Positions 1 to 7,441 of a stretch of DNA of 11,619 bases are shown here, one piece after another. Under the pieces are notes generated by a model. It saw only the letters and a list, made by a program, of their open reading frames with translations. It was not told the origin of the DNA and did no database searches. Source of the stretch: Rhodobacter sp. (GTDB lineage: Bacteria; Pseudomonadota; Alphaproteobacteria; Rhodobacterales; Rhodobacteraceae); NCBI GenBank assembly GCA_013824045.1, contig PNND01000313.1, forward strand, positions 1 to 11,619, written 5' to 3'. Position 1 is the stretch's first letter; every line of letters starts with the position of its first letter. Position numbers and translations under genes: made by a program.

Positions 1-2390
1 TTCCGCCGGGGCCGCGCCCAAAAGGGCTGGTGGAGCGGTTCGGGGCGTGGCTGGGCGAGAACTGGGTCTATGCGGTTTCCGGCGTGTCGCTGGCGCTGGC
101 TGGTGTGTTTCTGGTGCAATACGGGATGGAGCGGGGGTTCTTGCCGCCTGCCTTGCGAGTGCTGGCGGGGATCGGGTTTGGCCTTGGCCTGATCTATGCG
201 GGTGAGCGGGTGCGGCGGCGGTTTGGCGATGGCGAGGAGTCGTCGACTGCCTATCTGCCGTCGGTGTTTTCCGGGGCGGGGCTGGTGTCTGTCTTTGCCG
301 CCGTGCTGGCGGCGCGGCAGATGTATGGGCTGATCGGACCGGAGGTGACATTCGCGGCGCTGGTGGCGACGGCAGGGGGTGCGATCCTGCTGGGCTGGTT
401 CCATGGGCCGCTGCTGGCGGCGCTGGGGTTGGCGGGGGCGACGCTGTCGCCTTTCGTGGTGGGCGGCAATGCCGACAGCGTGGACTGGTTGCAGGGCTAT
501 TTCCTGCTGGTCGCGGCGGTGGGGCTGGCGGTGGATGCGATGCGGCGCTGGGCTTGGGTTTCCGGGCTGGCGGTGGGGCTGGCGCTGGCGGCGGGGCTGA
601 TGCTGTTGGCCGGTGGAGGCACGGTCGCGGCGTTCCAGATGGCAGTGACGGTGCTGGTGGTTCTTGCCGTAGGCATTCCGGCGCTGCGGCTGTTCCCGGA
701 TCACGCGGGGCCGACGGTTCTGGCTGTTTCGCTGATCCAGAAGGGCGGGGGGCGGCCGATTTTCCCGGTGTTGCTGGCATGGGCGACGGTGGCGGTGGCG
801 GTGGCCGTGCTGGTGCTGATGCTGCCAGCGCCGGGATGGGGTTTGCTGCCCTTTGTCCTGCTGGCGGGGCTTGGGATCGGGCTGGCCTTGTGGACCGGGC
901 AGGCGCCGGGGCTGCATGACCTGCCCCTGGTGCCGGCAGTGGGCTTTGTGGCGTTGGTGGCCTTTGCGCCGGAGCAGGGGAGCGATCTGTTCTGGCAGTT
1001 TTCGGATGCGGCGATTGATCTGCGCCCGCCGGAGACGGCGGCGCCGTGGACGGTGACGTGGCTGATGCTGCTGGCGGCGGGGCTGTCCGTTGCGCTGGCG
1101 TTCAGGGCGATGCGGGGGGCGGCGCATCCGGTGATCCTGTCGATTGCGGCGGCGCTGGCGGCGCCCATGACAGCGCTGGTGCTGGAATTGACTTGGCCGG
1201 TCACGGCAGTTGTCGGGGCCTATCCTTGGGCGTTGCAGGTGATGGCGCTGGCGGCGTTGATGGTGGCGCTGGCGGTCCAGTTTGCGCGCACTGACGCGGG
1301 GGAGTTGCGGCGGGCGGCGCATTTCACGCTGTCAGCGCTGGCCTTGATCGCGCTGGCGCTGTTCCTGATCCTGTCGCATGCGGCGCTGTCTTTGGGGCTG
1401 GCGGTGCTGGTCGCCGTGGCGGCGGCGCTGGACCGACGGCTGCGGCTGCCCGAGATGGCGCTGGCGGTGCAGGCGGGGGTGATGCTGCTGGGCTGGCGGA
1501 TGGCGGTGGATCCGGGGATCTTGTGGGCCTTTGACGCGCCGTTGATGGCGGCAGTGGCGGCTTATGTCGGGCCTTTGATCGGGCTGGGGGCGGCGTTGTG
1601 GCTGCTGCCGCGCGAGGGGCGCGATGCGGCGCGGGCCTTTGTGGAAAGCGGCATCGCGCTGGCGCTGGTGCTGCTGGCGGATGTGCTGATCTTTCGCTGG
1701 TTGGCGGGGGACATGGGCGGTATGCCGCCCGAGGCGCATTGGTCGGTTGCCTTGTTGGCACTGCCTTGGCTGGTGATGGCGCTGGTGCAGCTTTACCGGG
1801 TGAAGCTGGGCGGGCGGCTGGCGGTGCTGCGTTATGGGCTGGCGGGGGTGGCCGGGGCGATCTGGGGGCTGGGGATGCTGGTCACTGTAACGCTGCTGAA
1901 CCCGCTGTTCGGGTTTGATCCGGTGCGGGGGCCGCTGGTGGTGGACAGCCTGTTCGTGGCCTATGGGCTGGCGGGCGGGGTGATCCTGTTGGCACGGCGC
2001 TGGCTGGGGCATTTGCCCTTGTGGTTGCGGCGGGGGATGGATGGGATTGGTGCCGCGCTGGTGGCGCTGTATGCCGGGTTGGAGATCCGGCGCTTCTGGC
2101 GGGGGGATGACCTGTCGGTGCCGGGGACGAGCCAGCCGGAACTGTATTCCTATACCATCGCGCTGCTGATCGTGGGGGCGGTGCTGCTATGGCAAGCGAT
2201 TGCGCGGAACTCGGTTGGTTTGCGGCGGGTGGCGCTGGCGCTGATCGGGGTGACGGTGGCGAAGGTGTTTCTGGTCGATGCGGCGGGCTTGTCGGGGTTG
2301 ATGCGGGTGTTTTCCTTCCTTGCGCTGGGGCTGTCGCTGGCGGGGCTGGCATGGCTGAACCGCTGGGCGGCAACACGGGGGGCGAGTTGA
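1..2390 (+). CDS. DUF2339 family polytopic membrane protein (5' end cut off by window edge)
   Basis: The reading frame is open from the left edge (first full codon at 3) to TGA at 2388-2390, giving about 795 visible residues. A GTG at 30 is the first start-like codon, but the frame continues upstream through a Pro/Arg/Lys-rich stretch (PPGPRPKGLVERF). DUF2339 proteins usually carry a soluble, proline-rich or coiled-coil N-terminal part before the first helix, so the gene most likely begins outside the window. The family signature is seen just after the GTG: GENWVYAVSGVSLALAGVF, then an LPSVFSGAGLVSVFAA segment and an HGPLLAALGLAGATLSPFV segment. The rest is a long series of hydrophobic helices, well over twenty, broken by short Arg-rich loops such as RRRFGDGEE and DAMRRWAW, and ending in a short tail NRWAATRGAS. 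It is an inner-membrane protein. The function of DUF2339 is not established, and I infer none. It lies upstream of ileS on the same strand but is separated by 182 bases with a hairpin, so it probably forms its own unit. Confidence 0.9.
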   Translation, partial: PPGPRPKGLVERFGAWLGENWVYAVSGVSLALAGVFLVQYGMERGFLPPALRVLAGIGFGLGLIYAGERVRRRFGDGEESSTAYLPSVFSGAGLVSVFAAVLAARQMYGLIGPEVTFAALVATAGGAILLGWFHGPLLAALGLAGATLSPFVVGGNADSVDWLQGYFLLVAAVGLAVDAMRRWAWVSGLAVGLALAAGLMLLAGGGTVAAFQMAVTVLVVLAVGIPALRLFPDHAGPTVLAVSLIQKGGGRPIFPVLLAWATVAVAVAVLVLMLPAPGWGLLPFVLLAGLGIGLALWTGQAPGLHDLPLVPAVGFVALVAFAPEQGSDLFWQFSDAAIDLRPPETAAPWTVTWLMLLAAGLSVALAFRAMRGAAHPVILSIAAALAAPMTALVLELTWPVTAVVGAYPWALQVMALAALMVALAVQFARTDAGELRRAAHFTLSALALIALALFLILSHAALSLGLAVLVAVAAALDRRLRLPEMALAVQAGVMLLGWRMAVDPGILWAFDAPLMAAVAAYVGPLIGLGAALWLLPREGRDAARAFVESGIALALVLLADVLIFRWLAGDMGGMPPEAHWSVALLALPWLVMALVQLYRVKLGGRLAVLRYGLAGVAGAIWGLGMLVTVTLLNPLFGFDPVRGPLVVDSLFVAYGLAGGVILLARRWLGHLPLWLRRGMDGIGAALVALYAGLEIRRFWRGDDLSVPGTSQPELYSYTIALLIVGAVLLWQAIARNSVGLRRVALALIGVTVAKVFLVDAAGLSGLMRVFSFLALGLSLAGLAWLNRWAATRGAS

Positions 2391-2400
2391 CGCGGCGCAC

Positions 2401-2436
2401 TGGACCCTTTGGCGGCGCGCGTCTATAACGCGCGCC
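2401..2436 (+). promoter_or_regulatory. Candidate promoter with a 9-bp palindrome over the -10, upstream of ileS
   Basis: TGGACC at 2401-2406 (4 of 6 matches to TTGACA) lies 17 bases before TATAAC at 2424-2429 (5 of 6 matches to TATAAT). The -10 sits in the centre of a perfect inverted repeat: GGCGCGCGT at 2414-2422 and ACGCGCGCC at 2428-2436 with a 5-base spacer. The same repeat, beginning 24 bases after the DUF2339 stop, could instead fold in RNA as a terminator stem for that gene, although no run of T follows it. Both readings are inference. If it is a promoter, ileS would have a leader of roughly 135 bases. Confidence 0.35.
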
Positions 2437-2474
2437 ATGATGCAGATATTCGCGATAGATGCCCGAATTAGTTG

Positions 2475-2499
2475 CCCGGCGCGCTGACCAGCCGCCGGG
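2475..2499 (+). other. Stem-loop in the ileS upstream region
   Basis: CCCGGCG at 2475-2481 pairs perfectly with CGCCGGG at 2493-2499. Inside it, GCT at 2483-2485 can pair with AGC at 2490-2492 after a bulged C, making a compact GC-rich hairpin. A second, weaker stem follows: GCGGC at 2517-2521 with GCCGC at 2534-2538. Both end before the ileS ribosome binding site AAGGA at 2559-2563. They may be simple leader structure. I see no T-box or recognisable riboswitch. Confidence 0.35.
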
Positions 2500-2572
2500 A
2501 GAGCTGCCTATCGCCTGCGGCGCTGTGATCGGTGCCGCGACCCTGCCCAGATGATCGCAAGGACAGACGCCC

Positions 2573-5491
2573 ATGTGCGCCGACACGACGACCACGCCTG
2601 ACTATCGTTCCACCGTTTTCCTGCCCGAAACCGAGTTTCCCATGCGCGCGGGCCTGCCGCAGCGCGAGCCTGACTGGCTTGAGCGCTGGGCGCGGATCGG
2701 GATTTATGACCGGCTGCGGGAAAAGCAGGGCCGGGTGCCCTTTGTGCTGCATGATGGCCCTCCTTACGCCAACGGGCATCTGCATATCGGGCACGCGCTG
2801 AACAAGATTCTGAAGGATTTCATCGTGCGGTCGCAGCAGATGCTGGGGCGCGATGCGCGCTATGTGCCGGGCTGGGATTGCCACGGGCTGCCCATCGAAT
2901 GGAAGATCGAGGAACAGTACCGCGCCAAGGGATTGAACAAGGATGACGTCGACGTGGTGGCCTTCCGTCAGGAATGCCGCCGCTTTGCCGAAGGCTGGAT
3001 TGATGTGCAGCGCGAGGAGTTCAAGCGGCTGGGCGTGACCGGCAACTGGGCCGATCCGTATCTGACGATGGATTACCACGCGGAAGCCGTGATCGCGGAT
3101 GAGTTCATGAAATTCGTGATGAACGGGTCGCTTTATCAGGGGTCGAAGCCCGTGATGTGGTCGCCGGTGGAAAAGACCGCGCTGGCCGAGGCGGAGGTGG
3201 AGTATCACGATCACACCAGCCATACGATCTGGGTGAAGTTCCCGGTCGTGTCGGCGGGGGATGCGCTGTTCACCAAGACGCGTACGGATGTGGTGATCTG
3301 GACCACGACGCCCTGGACCATCCCGCAGAACCGGGCGATCAGCTTCGGGCCTGAGATCGGTTACGGGCTGTATGAGATCATCGGGCGGCCTGCGGACAGC
3401 ACGGCGACCATCGGGCAGCGGTTGATCTTGGCGGACAAGCTGGCCGAGGCGGTGTTCACGCAGGCCAAGCTGGCGGGGCCGGAGTTTGTGCGGCGGCTGT
3501 GCGATGTGGCGGCGGCGGACCTTGGCACGATGGTTTGTGCGCATCCATTCCGGGGCGTGGAAGGCGGTTTGGCCGAGTGGGACTTCGACGTGCCGATGCT
3601 GCCCGGCGACCATGTGACCGATGATGCGGGCACGGGGTTTGTGCATACCGCGCCAAGCCATGGCGATGACGACTATCAGATGGGCCTGAAGTTCGGGCTG
3701 CCGATGACCTATAATGTCGAACCCGATGGCAGCTATCGCACGGACCTGCCGCTGTTCGGCGGGCAGGCGATCCTGACGGCGGAGGGCAAGGAAGGCCCGG
3801 CCAATGTGAGCGTCATCAAGCAGTTGGCCTATTCGGGGGCGCTGTTTGCCAAGGGCAAGCTGAAGCATTCCTATCCGCATTCGTGGCGGTCGAAGGCGCC
3901 GCTGATCTATCGCAACACGCCGCAATGGTTTGTGGCGATTGATCGGGTGCTGGAGGATGGCATGTCCACCTATGGCGATACGATCCGGCAGCGGGCGCTG
4001 AATTCCATCAACCAGTTGGTGGAGTGGACGCCGGTGACTGGGCGCAACCGTCTGCATTCGATGATCGAGGCGCGGCCGGATTGGGTGTTGTCGCGCCAGC
4101 GCGCATGGGGCGTGCCGCTGACCTGTTTCATCAAGAAGGGGGCCAAGCCCACGGATGGCGATTACTTGCTGCGCAATGCGGAGGTGAACACCCGCATCAA
4201 GGCGGCGTTTGAGGCCGAGGGCGCGGATGTCTGGTATGTGGACGGGTTCAAGGAGCGCGTGCTTTCGGGCATCGTGAACCCCGAGGACTATGGTCAAGTC
4301 TTTGACGTGCTGGATGTGTGGTTCGATAGCGGGTCCACCCATGCCTTCGTGCTGCGCGACCGGGCGGATGGGGCACCGGACGGGATTGCCGATCTGTATC
4401 TGGAAGGCACCGACCAGCATCGCGGGTGGTTCCATTCATCGATGCTGCAGGCCTGTGGAACCAAGGGGCGCGCGCCTTATCGGGGTGTGGTCACGCATGG
4501 CTTCACGCTGGACGAGAAGGGCATGAAGATGTCCAAATCGCTTGGCAACACGGTGGCCCCGCAAGAGGTGATCGGGGAATATGGGGCCGATATCCTGCGG
4601 CTGTGGGTGGCGCAGTCGGATTATACGATCGACCTGCGGATCGGGAAGGAAATCCTGAAAGGGGTGGCCGACAGCTATCGCCGGTTGCGCAACACGCTGC
4701 GCTATATGCTGGGCGCGCTGAAGGACTTTTCCGAGGCCGAGCGGGTGGATATCGCGGATATGCCCGAGGGCGAGCGGTTCATCCTGCACCGCCTGGCCGA
4801 GTTGGACGTCGAGGTGCGCGAAGGCTATGCCCGATATGATTTCCAAGGCGTGTTCCAGAAGCTGTTCACCTTTGCCACTACGGATCTGAGCGCGGTCTAC
4901 TTCGATATCCGCAAGGACGTGCTCTATTGCGATGCGCCGACGTCGCTGCGGCGGCGGGCCTGCCGGACGGTGCTGGATATCCTGTTCCATCGCCTGACGA
5001 TCTGGCTGGCGCCGGTTCTGGTGTTTACCATGGAAGAGGTCTGGCTGGAGCGGTTCCCCGGCGAGGGGTCATCGGTGCATCTGATGGACTTCCCCGAAAC
5101 GCCGAAAGCGTGGCTGGATCAGGAGCTTGCCGCGACATGGGTGGCGCTGCGCGATGCGCGGCGGGTGGTGACGGGCGCGCTGGAGGTGCAGCGGACGGCA
5201 AAGGTGATCGGGTCCAGCCTTGAGGCGGCCCCGCAGGTCTTTGTCAGCCCGGCGCTGGCGGCGCTGTTGGGGCAGGTGGATTTTGCCGATCTGTGCATCA
5301 CCAGCGGGATCAGCGTGACCAGTGATCCGGCACCTGATGGGGCATTCACGCTGGCCGATGTGCCGGGGGTGGCGGTGGTGTTCCAGCCTGCCGTGGGGCA
5401 GAAGTGCGAACGGTGCTGGCAGATTTTGCCGGATGTGGGCACGCACAAGCACCCGGCGACGTGCCAGCGGTGTAATGACGCCCTCGGATGA
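2573..5491 (+). CDS. ileS: Isoleucyl-tRNA synthetase
   Basis: This is a cytosolic class I aminoacyl-tRNA synthetase that charges tRNA-Ile with isoleucine using ATP and proofreads valine. It has 972 residues, a normal bacterial length. The N-terminal Rossmann fold carries the HIGH motif at residues 71-74 (within NGHLHIGHALNKILKD). The inserted CP1 editing domain shows the Thr-rich WTTTPWTIPQNRA segment and GTGFVHTAPSHGDDDYQ. The catalytic core resumes with DVWFDSGSTHA and GTDQHRGWFHSS, and the KMSKS loop is at residues 652-656. An anticodon-binding helical domain follows. The extreme C terminus holds a four-cysteine zinc site (C945, C948, C964, C967; CERC...CQRC), so the protein is complete. 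The ATG at 2573 is supported by AAGGA at 2559-2563, nine bases upstream, and by the MCADT start with FLPETEFPMRAGLPQREP, which is typical of IleS. It heads a two-gene unit with the overlapping DUF3253 gene. Confidence 0.98.
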   Translation: MCADTTTTPDYRSTVFLPETEFPMRAGLPQREPDWLERWARIGIYDRLREKQGRVPFVLHDGPPYANGHLHIGHALNKILKDFIVRSQQMLGRDARYVPGWDCHGLPIEWKIEEQYRAKGLNKDDVDVVAFRQECRRFAEGWIDVQREEFKRLGVTGNWADPYLTMDYHAEAVIADEFMKFVMNGSLYQGSKPVMWSPVEKTALAEAEVEYHDHTSHTIWVKFPVVSAGDALFTKTRTDVVIWTTTPWTIPQNRAISFGPEIGYGLYEIIGRPADSTATIGQRLILADKLAEAVFTQAKLAGPEFVRRLCDVAAADLGTMVCAHPFRGVEGGLAEWDFDVPMLPGDHVTDDAGTGFVHTAPSHGDDDYQMGLKFGLPMTYNVEPDGSYRTDLPLFGGQAILTAEGKEGPANVSVIKQLAYSGALFAKGKLKHSYPHSWRSKAPLIYRNTPQWFVAIDRVLEDGMSTYGDTIRQRALNSINQLVEWTPVTGRNRLHSMIEARPDWVLSRQRAWGVPLTCFIKKGAKPTDGDYLLRNAEVNTRIKAAFEAEGADVWYVDGFKERVLSGIVNPEDYGQVFDVLDVWFDSGSTHAFVLRDRADGAPDGIADLYLEGTDQHRGWFHSSMLQACGTKGRAPYRGVVTHGFTLDEKGMKMSKSLGNTVAPQEVIGEYGADILRLWVAQSDYTIDLRIGKEILKGVADSYRRLRNTLRYMLGALKDFSEAERVDIADMPEGERFILHRLAELDVEVREGYARYDFQGVFQKLFTFATTDLSAVYFDIRKDVLYCDAPTSLRRRACRTVLDILFHRLTIWLAPVLVFTMEEVWLERFPGEGSSVHLMDFPETPKAWLDQELAATWVALRDARRVVTGALEVQRTAKVIGSSLEAAPQVFVSPALAALLGQVDFADLCITSGISVTSDPAPDGAFTLADVPGVAVVFQPAVGQKCERCWQILPDVGTHKHPATCQRCNDALG

Positions 5492-5711
5492 GGGGATCGC
5501 GGCGGTCCTGACGGACCTAGCGCTGCGGCGGGGCAGGGGGAAGACCTTCTGCCCTTCCGAGGCGGCCAAGGCGCTATCGTCGGACTGGCGGCCCTTGATG
5601 GCCGAGGTGCGGCGGGTGGCGGCGGGGCACGCGCATGTGGTGGCCACGCAGAAAGGCGTGCCGGTTGATCCGGTCACGGCGCGGGGGCCGATCCGGTTGG
5701 GGTTACGGTAG
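5475..5711 (+). CDS. DUF3253 family small protein
   Basis: This is a 78-residue protein starting at ATG 5475, inside the ileS 3' end and in another frame. The two genes overlap by 17 bases. The sequence matches my knowledge of DUF3253 throughout: RGKTFCPSEAAKAL (residues 21-34), DWRPLMAEVRR (37-47), VVATQKG (55-61), VDP (64-66) and ARGPIRL (69-75). The family is thought to fold as a small winged-helix-like domain; its biochemical role is not established. The same reading frame is open further upstream, but that part lies wholly inside ileS and does not look like DUF3253, so the ATG at 5475 is preferred. There is no strong Shine-Dalgarno sequence before it, which fits translational coupling to ileS. 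No signal peptide or membrane segment is seen. A link to tRNA charging rests only on its position. Confidence 0.88.
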   Translation: MTPSDEGIAAVLTDLALRRGRGKTFCPSEAAKALSSDWRPLMAEVRRVAAGHAHVVATQKGVPVDPVTARGPIRLGLR

Positions 5712-5760
5712 GCTGTGCGCTGGGTGCGGACTCTACTGCCAGATCATTCACGCGATAGGG

Positions 5761-5798
5761 CCAAGGGCGCGAAATGCCGCGTTCCGGCTTGCCCTTGG
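5761..5798 (+). terminator. Possible terminator hairpin after ileS-DUF3253
   Basis: CCAAGGGC at 5761-5768 is perfectly complementary to GCCCTTGG at 5791-5798. Within the loop, GCCG at 5776-5779 can pair with CGGC at 5785-5788. The structure begins 49 bases after the DUF3253 stop. No T tract follows (the next bases are G-rich), so intrinsic termination would be weak. A role in RNA 3' end protection is equally possible. Confidence 0.35.
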
Positions 5799-5811
5799 GG
5801 GCCGGGGGGAT

Positions 5812-5831
5812 TAGCCGTTTTGTAACGGTTA
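5812..5831 (+). other. Stem-loop just upstream of the DMT transporter start
   Basis: TAGCCGTT at 5812-5819 pairs with AACGGTTA at 5824-5831, giving eight pairs including one G-T, with a four-base loop TTGT. It ends 15 bases before the GTG start and just before the putative ribosome binding site ACAGG at 5836-5840. It lies in the only AT-rich patch of this gap, so it could be a leader hairpin or an operator. I found no convincing -35/-10 pair here. Confidence 0.3.
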
Positions 5832-5846
5832 TATGACAGGTGCCCG

Positions 5847-6683
5847 GTGACATTCGGCGTCTTTATGGCGGTTCTGGCGGCGGCGTTCCTGCATGCGCTG
5901 TGGAATGCGCTGATCAAGGTGGGCACTTCCAAGGCGGGCGGGATGGTGATCCTGTCGATTGCCGAGATCCCTATCGGGTTGACCATCGCGCTGTTCTGCC
6001 CTTGGCCCAACCCGGAGGTGTGGTGGTGGGTGCTGGCATCGGGCTGCACGCATTTCTGCTATAAGTCATTCCTTGTGTTCGCCTATGAGCGCGGCGATCT
6101 GAGCCGGGTCTATCCCATCGCGCGGGGGGCGGCACCGATGGTGGTGGCGCTGGTGGGGGCGTTCACGCTGGCCGATGCGATATCGGGGCAGGAATATCTG
6201 GGGATTGCGGTGCTGGGCGCGGGCATCCTGTTGATGGCGCGGGGGGTGTTCACGCAGGCCGAGGATCGGCGGCTGTTGCCTTTTGCGCTGGGGTCGGCCT
6301 GTGCGACGGCGACCTATACGATGATCGACGGGCTGGGCGCGCGGGTGTCGGGCGATGCGGTGGCCTATGTGGCCTGGGTGTTTGTGGCGGATGGGCTGAT
6401 CTTTACCACGGGGATGCTGCTCTGGAAGGGCGTGGATGTGATCCCGCGGGACCGCAAGGCTTGGGGGTTGGCGACGGTCGCCTCGGCCGCGTCTTACGGG
6501 GCCTATGCGGTGTCGGTCTGGGCGATGACGGTGGCACCGCTGGCGGTGGTGGCCGCGCTGCGGGAGACGTCGATCCTGTTTGCGGTGCTGATCGGCTGGC
6601 TGGTCTTCGGCGAGAAGATGGGGACGGAGAAGGCGATTGCGTCGATCGTGATCGTGCTGGGGGTGGTGCTGACGCGGCTATAG
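5847..6683 (+). CDS. EamA/DMT-superfamily transporter
   Basis: This is an integral inner-membrane protein of 278 residues with about ten hydrophobic helices, arranged as two EamA repeats (roughly residues 5-130 and 145-277), the usual size of the drug/metabolite transporter family. Each repeat ends in the pattern expected of the family: residues 76-98 contain FAYERGDLSRVYPIARG before a helix, and residues 236-256 contain AALRETSILFAVLIG then LVFGE, followed by the last helix and a short TRL tail. The substrate cannot be told from sequence; DMT members export or import amino acids, nucleosides, sugars or cations. The GTG start at 5847 has ACAGG six bases upstream and leaves a full first helix. 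An ATG at 5865 (residue 7) is an alternative. The gene ends 9 bases from the stop of the convergent phosphatidylcholine synthase gene. There is no operon partner on its own strand. Confidence 0.9.
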   Translation: MTFGVFMAVLAAAFLHALWNALIKVGTSKAGGMVILSIAEIPIGLTIALFCPWPNPEVWWWVLASGCTHFCYKSFLVFAYERGDLSRVYPIARGAAPMVVALVGAFTLADAISGQEYLGIAVLGAGILLMARGVFTQAEDRRLLPFALGSACATATYTMIDGLGARVSGDAVAYVAWVFVADGLIFTTGMLLWKGVDVIPRDRKAWGLATVASAASYGAYAVSVWAMTVAPLAVVAALRETSILFAVLIGWLVFGEKMGTEKAIASIVIVLGVVLTRL

Positions 6684-6705
6684 CTGCCCGCGTCAGGTGA
6701 CGCGG
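6671..6705. terminator. Three-armed inverted repeat over convergent stop codons
   Basis: GACGCGG at 6671-6677, CCGCGTC at 6688-6694 and GACGCGG at 6699-6705 form two mutually exclusive 7-bp stems. One has a ten-base loop and spans both stop codons; the other has a four-base loop and overlaps the end of the pcs gene. Because the arms are symmetric, either transcript could form a hairpin, which suits a bidirectional terminator between convergent genes. No T tract is present on either strand. Confidence 0.4.
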
Positions 6706-7400
6706 TTCACGCTGCGGTCGGGGATGATCTGCTGGGCGATACCCGCGAAGGTGAGGTAGAGCGAGGTGATCACCAGCCCCCAATGCGCCCAGCTTTGCGG
6801 GTAGAAATCGACCCAAGCCGCCCAGCCCGCGAAGAAGACCCAGCCCAGTGCCATGGGCAGCGTGACATAACGCCAGCGTTCGGTGCGGACGGGGTGGACG
6901 AATTTCAGGTTGGTGAACATCCCCACGGTCAGCGCGACCACCACGATCAGGCTGATCCACCAGACCGGGCTGAGCGCGAAGAGGACGAGGATCACCATGT
7001 TCCAGCAGGCGGGGAAGCCAGCAAAGGATTTATCCTTTGTCTTCATCCGCGTGTCGGAGAAATAGACGACCGAGCCGTAGACGATGGCGATGATGGCGAA
7101 CCAGCCGGTCCATCCGGGCAGCAGGCCGGATTTGAACAGGGCATAGGCGGGGATGAAGACGTAGGTCAGGTAATCGACGATCAGGTCCATCAGGACGCCG
7201 TCATAGGTGGGCCAGTTCTTTGTCACGTCATAACGGCGGGCGAGGGGGCCGTCGATACCATCAACCAGCAGGGCCACGACGAGCCAGAGGAACATCAGGC
7301 TCCACTGTTCCTGCACGGCGGCGAGCATGGCGAACATCGACAGGACAGCACCAGTCGCGGTGAGGAGATGCACGCCAAGGGCTTTGAAACGAATATCCAT
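6693..7400 (-). CDS. pcs: Phosphatidylcholine synthase (CDP-alcohol phosphatidyltransferase)
   Basis: It catalyses condensation of choline with CDP-diacylglycerol to give phosphatidylcholine and CMP, the one-step route found in alphaproteobacteria and some other host-associated bacteria. The protein has 235 residues and many hydrophobic helices (about seven or eight), so it acts in the inner membrane. The diagnostic motif is complete: D50 G51, A54 R55, then exactly twelve residues, G68, D72 and D76. The twelve-residue spacing, rather than the usual eight, is characteristic of Pcs and separates it from phosphatidylglycerophosphate and phosphatidylserine synthases. The N-terminal AVHLLTATGA-like segment (here GVHLLTATGAVLSMFAML) and the FPACWN segment also fit Pcs. 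The ATG at 7400 is chosen for this N terminus; the Shine-Dalgarno is weak. The stop lies 41 bases downstream of the xerC stop on the same strand, so the gene may be co-transcribed with xerC, though functionally unrelated. Confidence 0.93.
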   Translation of the reverse strand: MDIRFKALGVHLLTATGAVLSMFAMLAAVQEQWSLMFLWLVVALLVDGIDGPLARRYDVTKNWPTYDGVLMDLIVDYLTYVFIPAYALFKSGLLPGWTGWFAIIAIVYGSVVYFSDTRMKTKDKSFAGFPACWNMVILVLFALSPVWWISLIVVVALTVGMFTNLKFVHPVRTERWRYVTLPMALGWVFFAGWAAWVDFYPQSWAHWGLVITSLYLTFAGIAQQIIPDRSVNRVT

Positions 7401-7441
7401 CGCTTTGGTTTGCCCCGAAAATCGCCCTCGTGCAATTCCTG

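Noticed and set aside
2468..4435. 655-codon open frame antisense to ileS
   Set aside because: Its product is rich in His, Arg, Pro and Gln with no recognisable domain, as expected from the complement of a high-GC gene with biased third positions. IleS on the other strand is certain.
7022..7039. 18-base palindrome CAAAGGAT-TT-ATCCTTTG
   Set aside because: It lies inside pcs and is explained by the codons for a TKDKSF segment; no reason to think it is a binding site, though it is AT-rich for this region.
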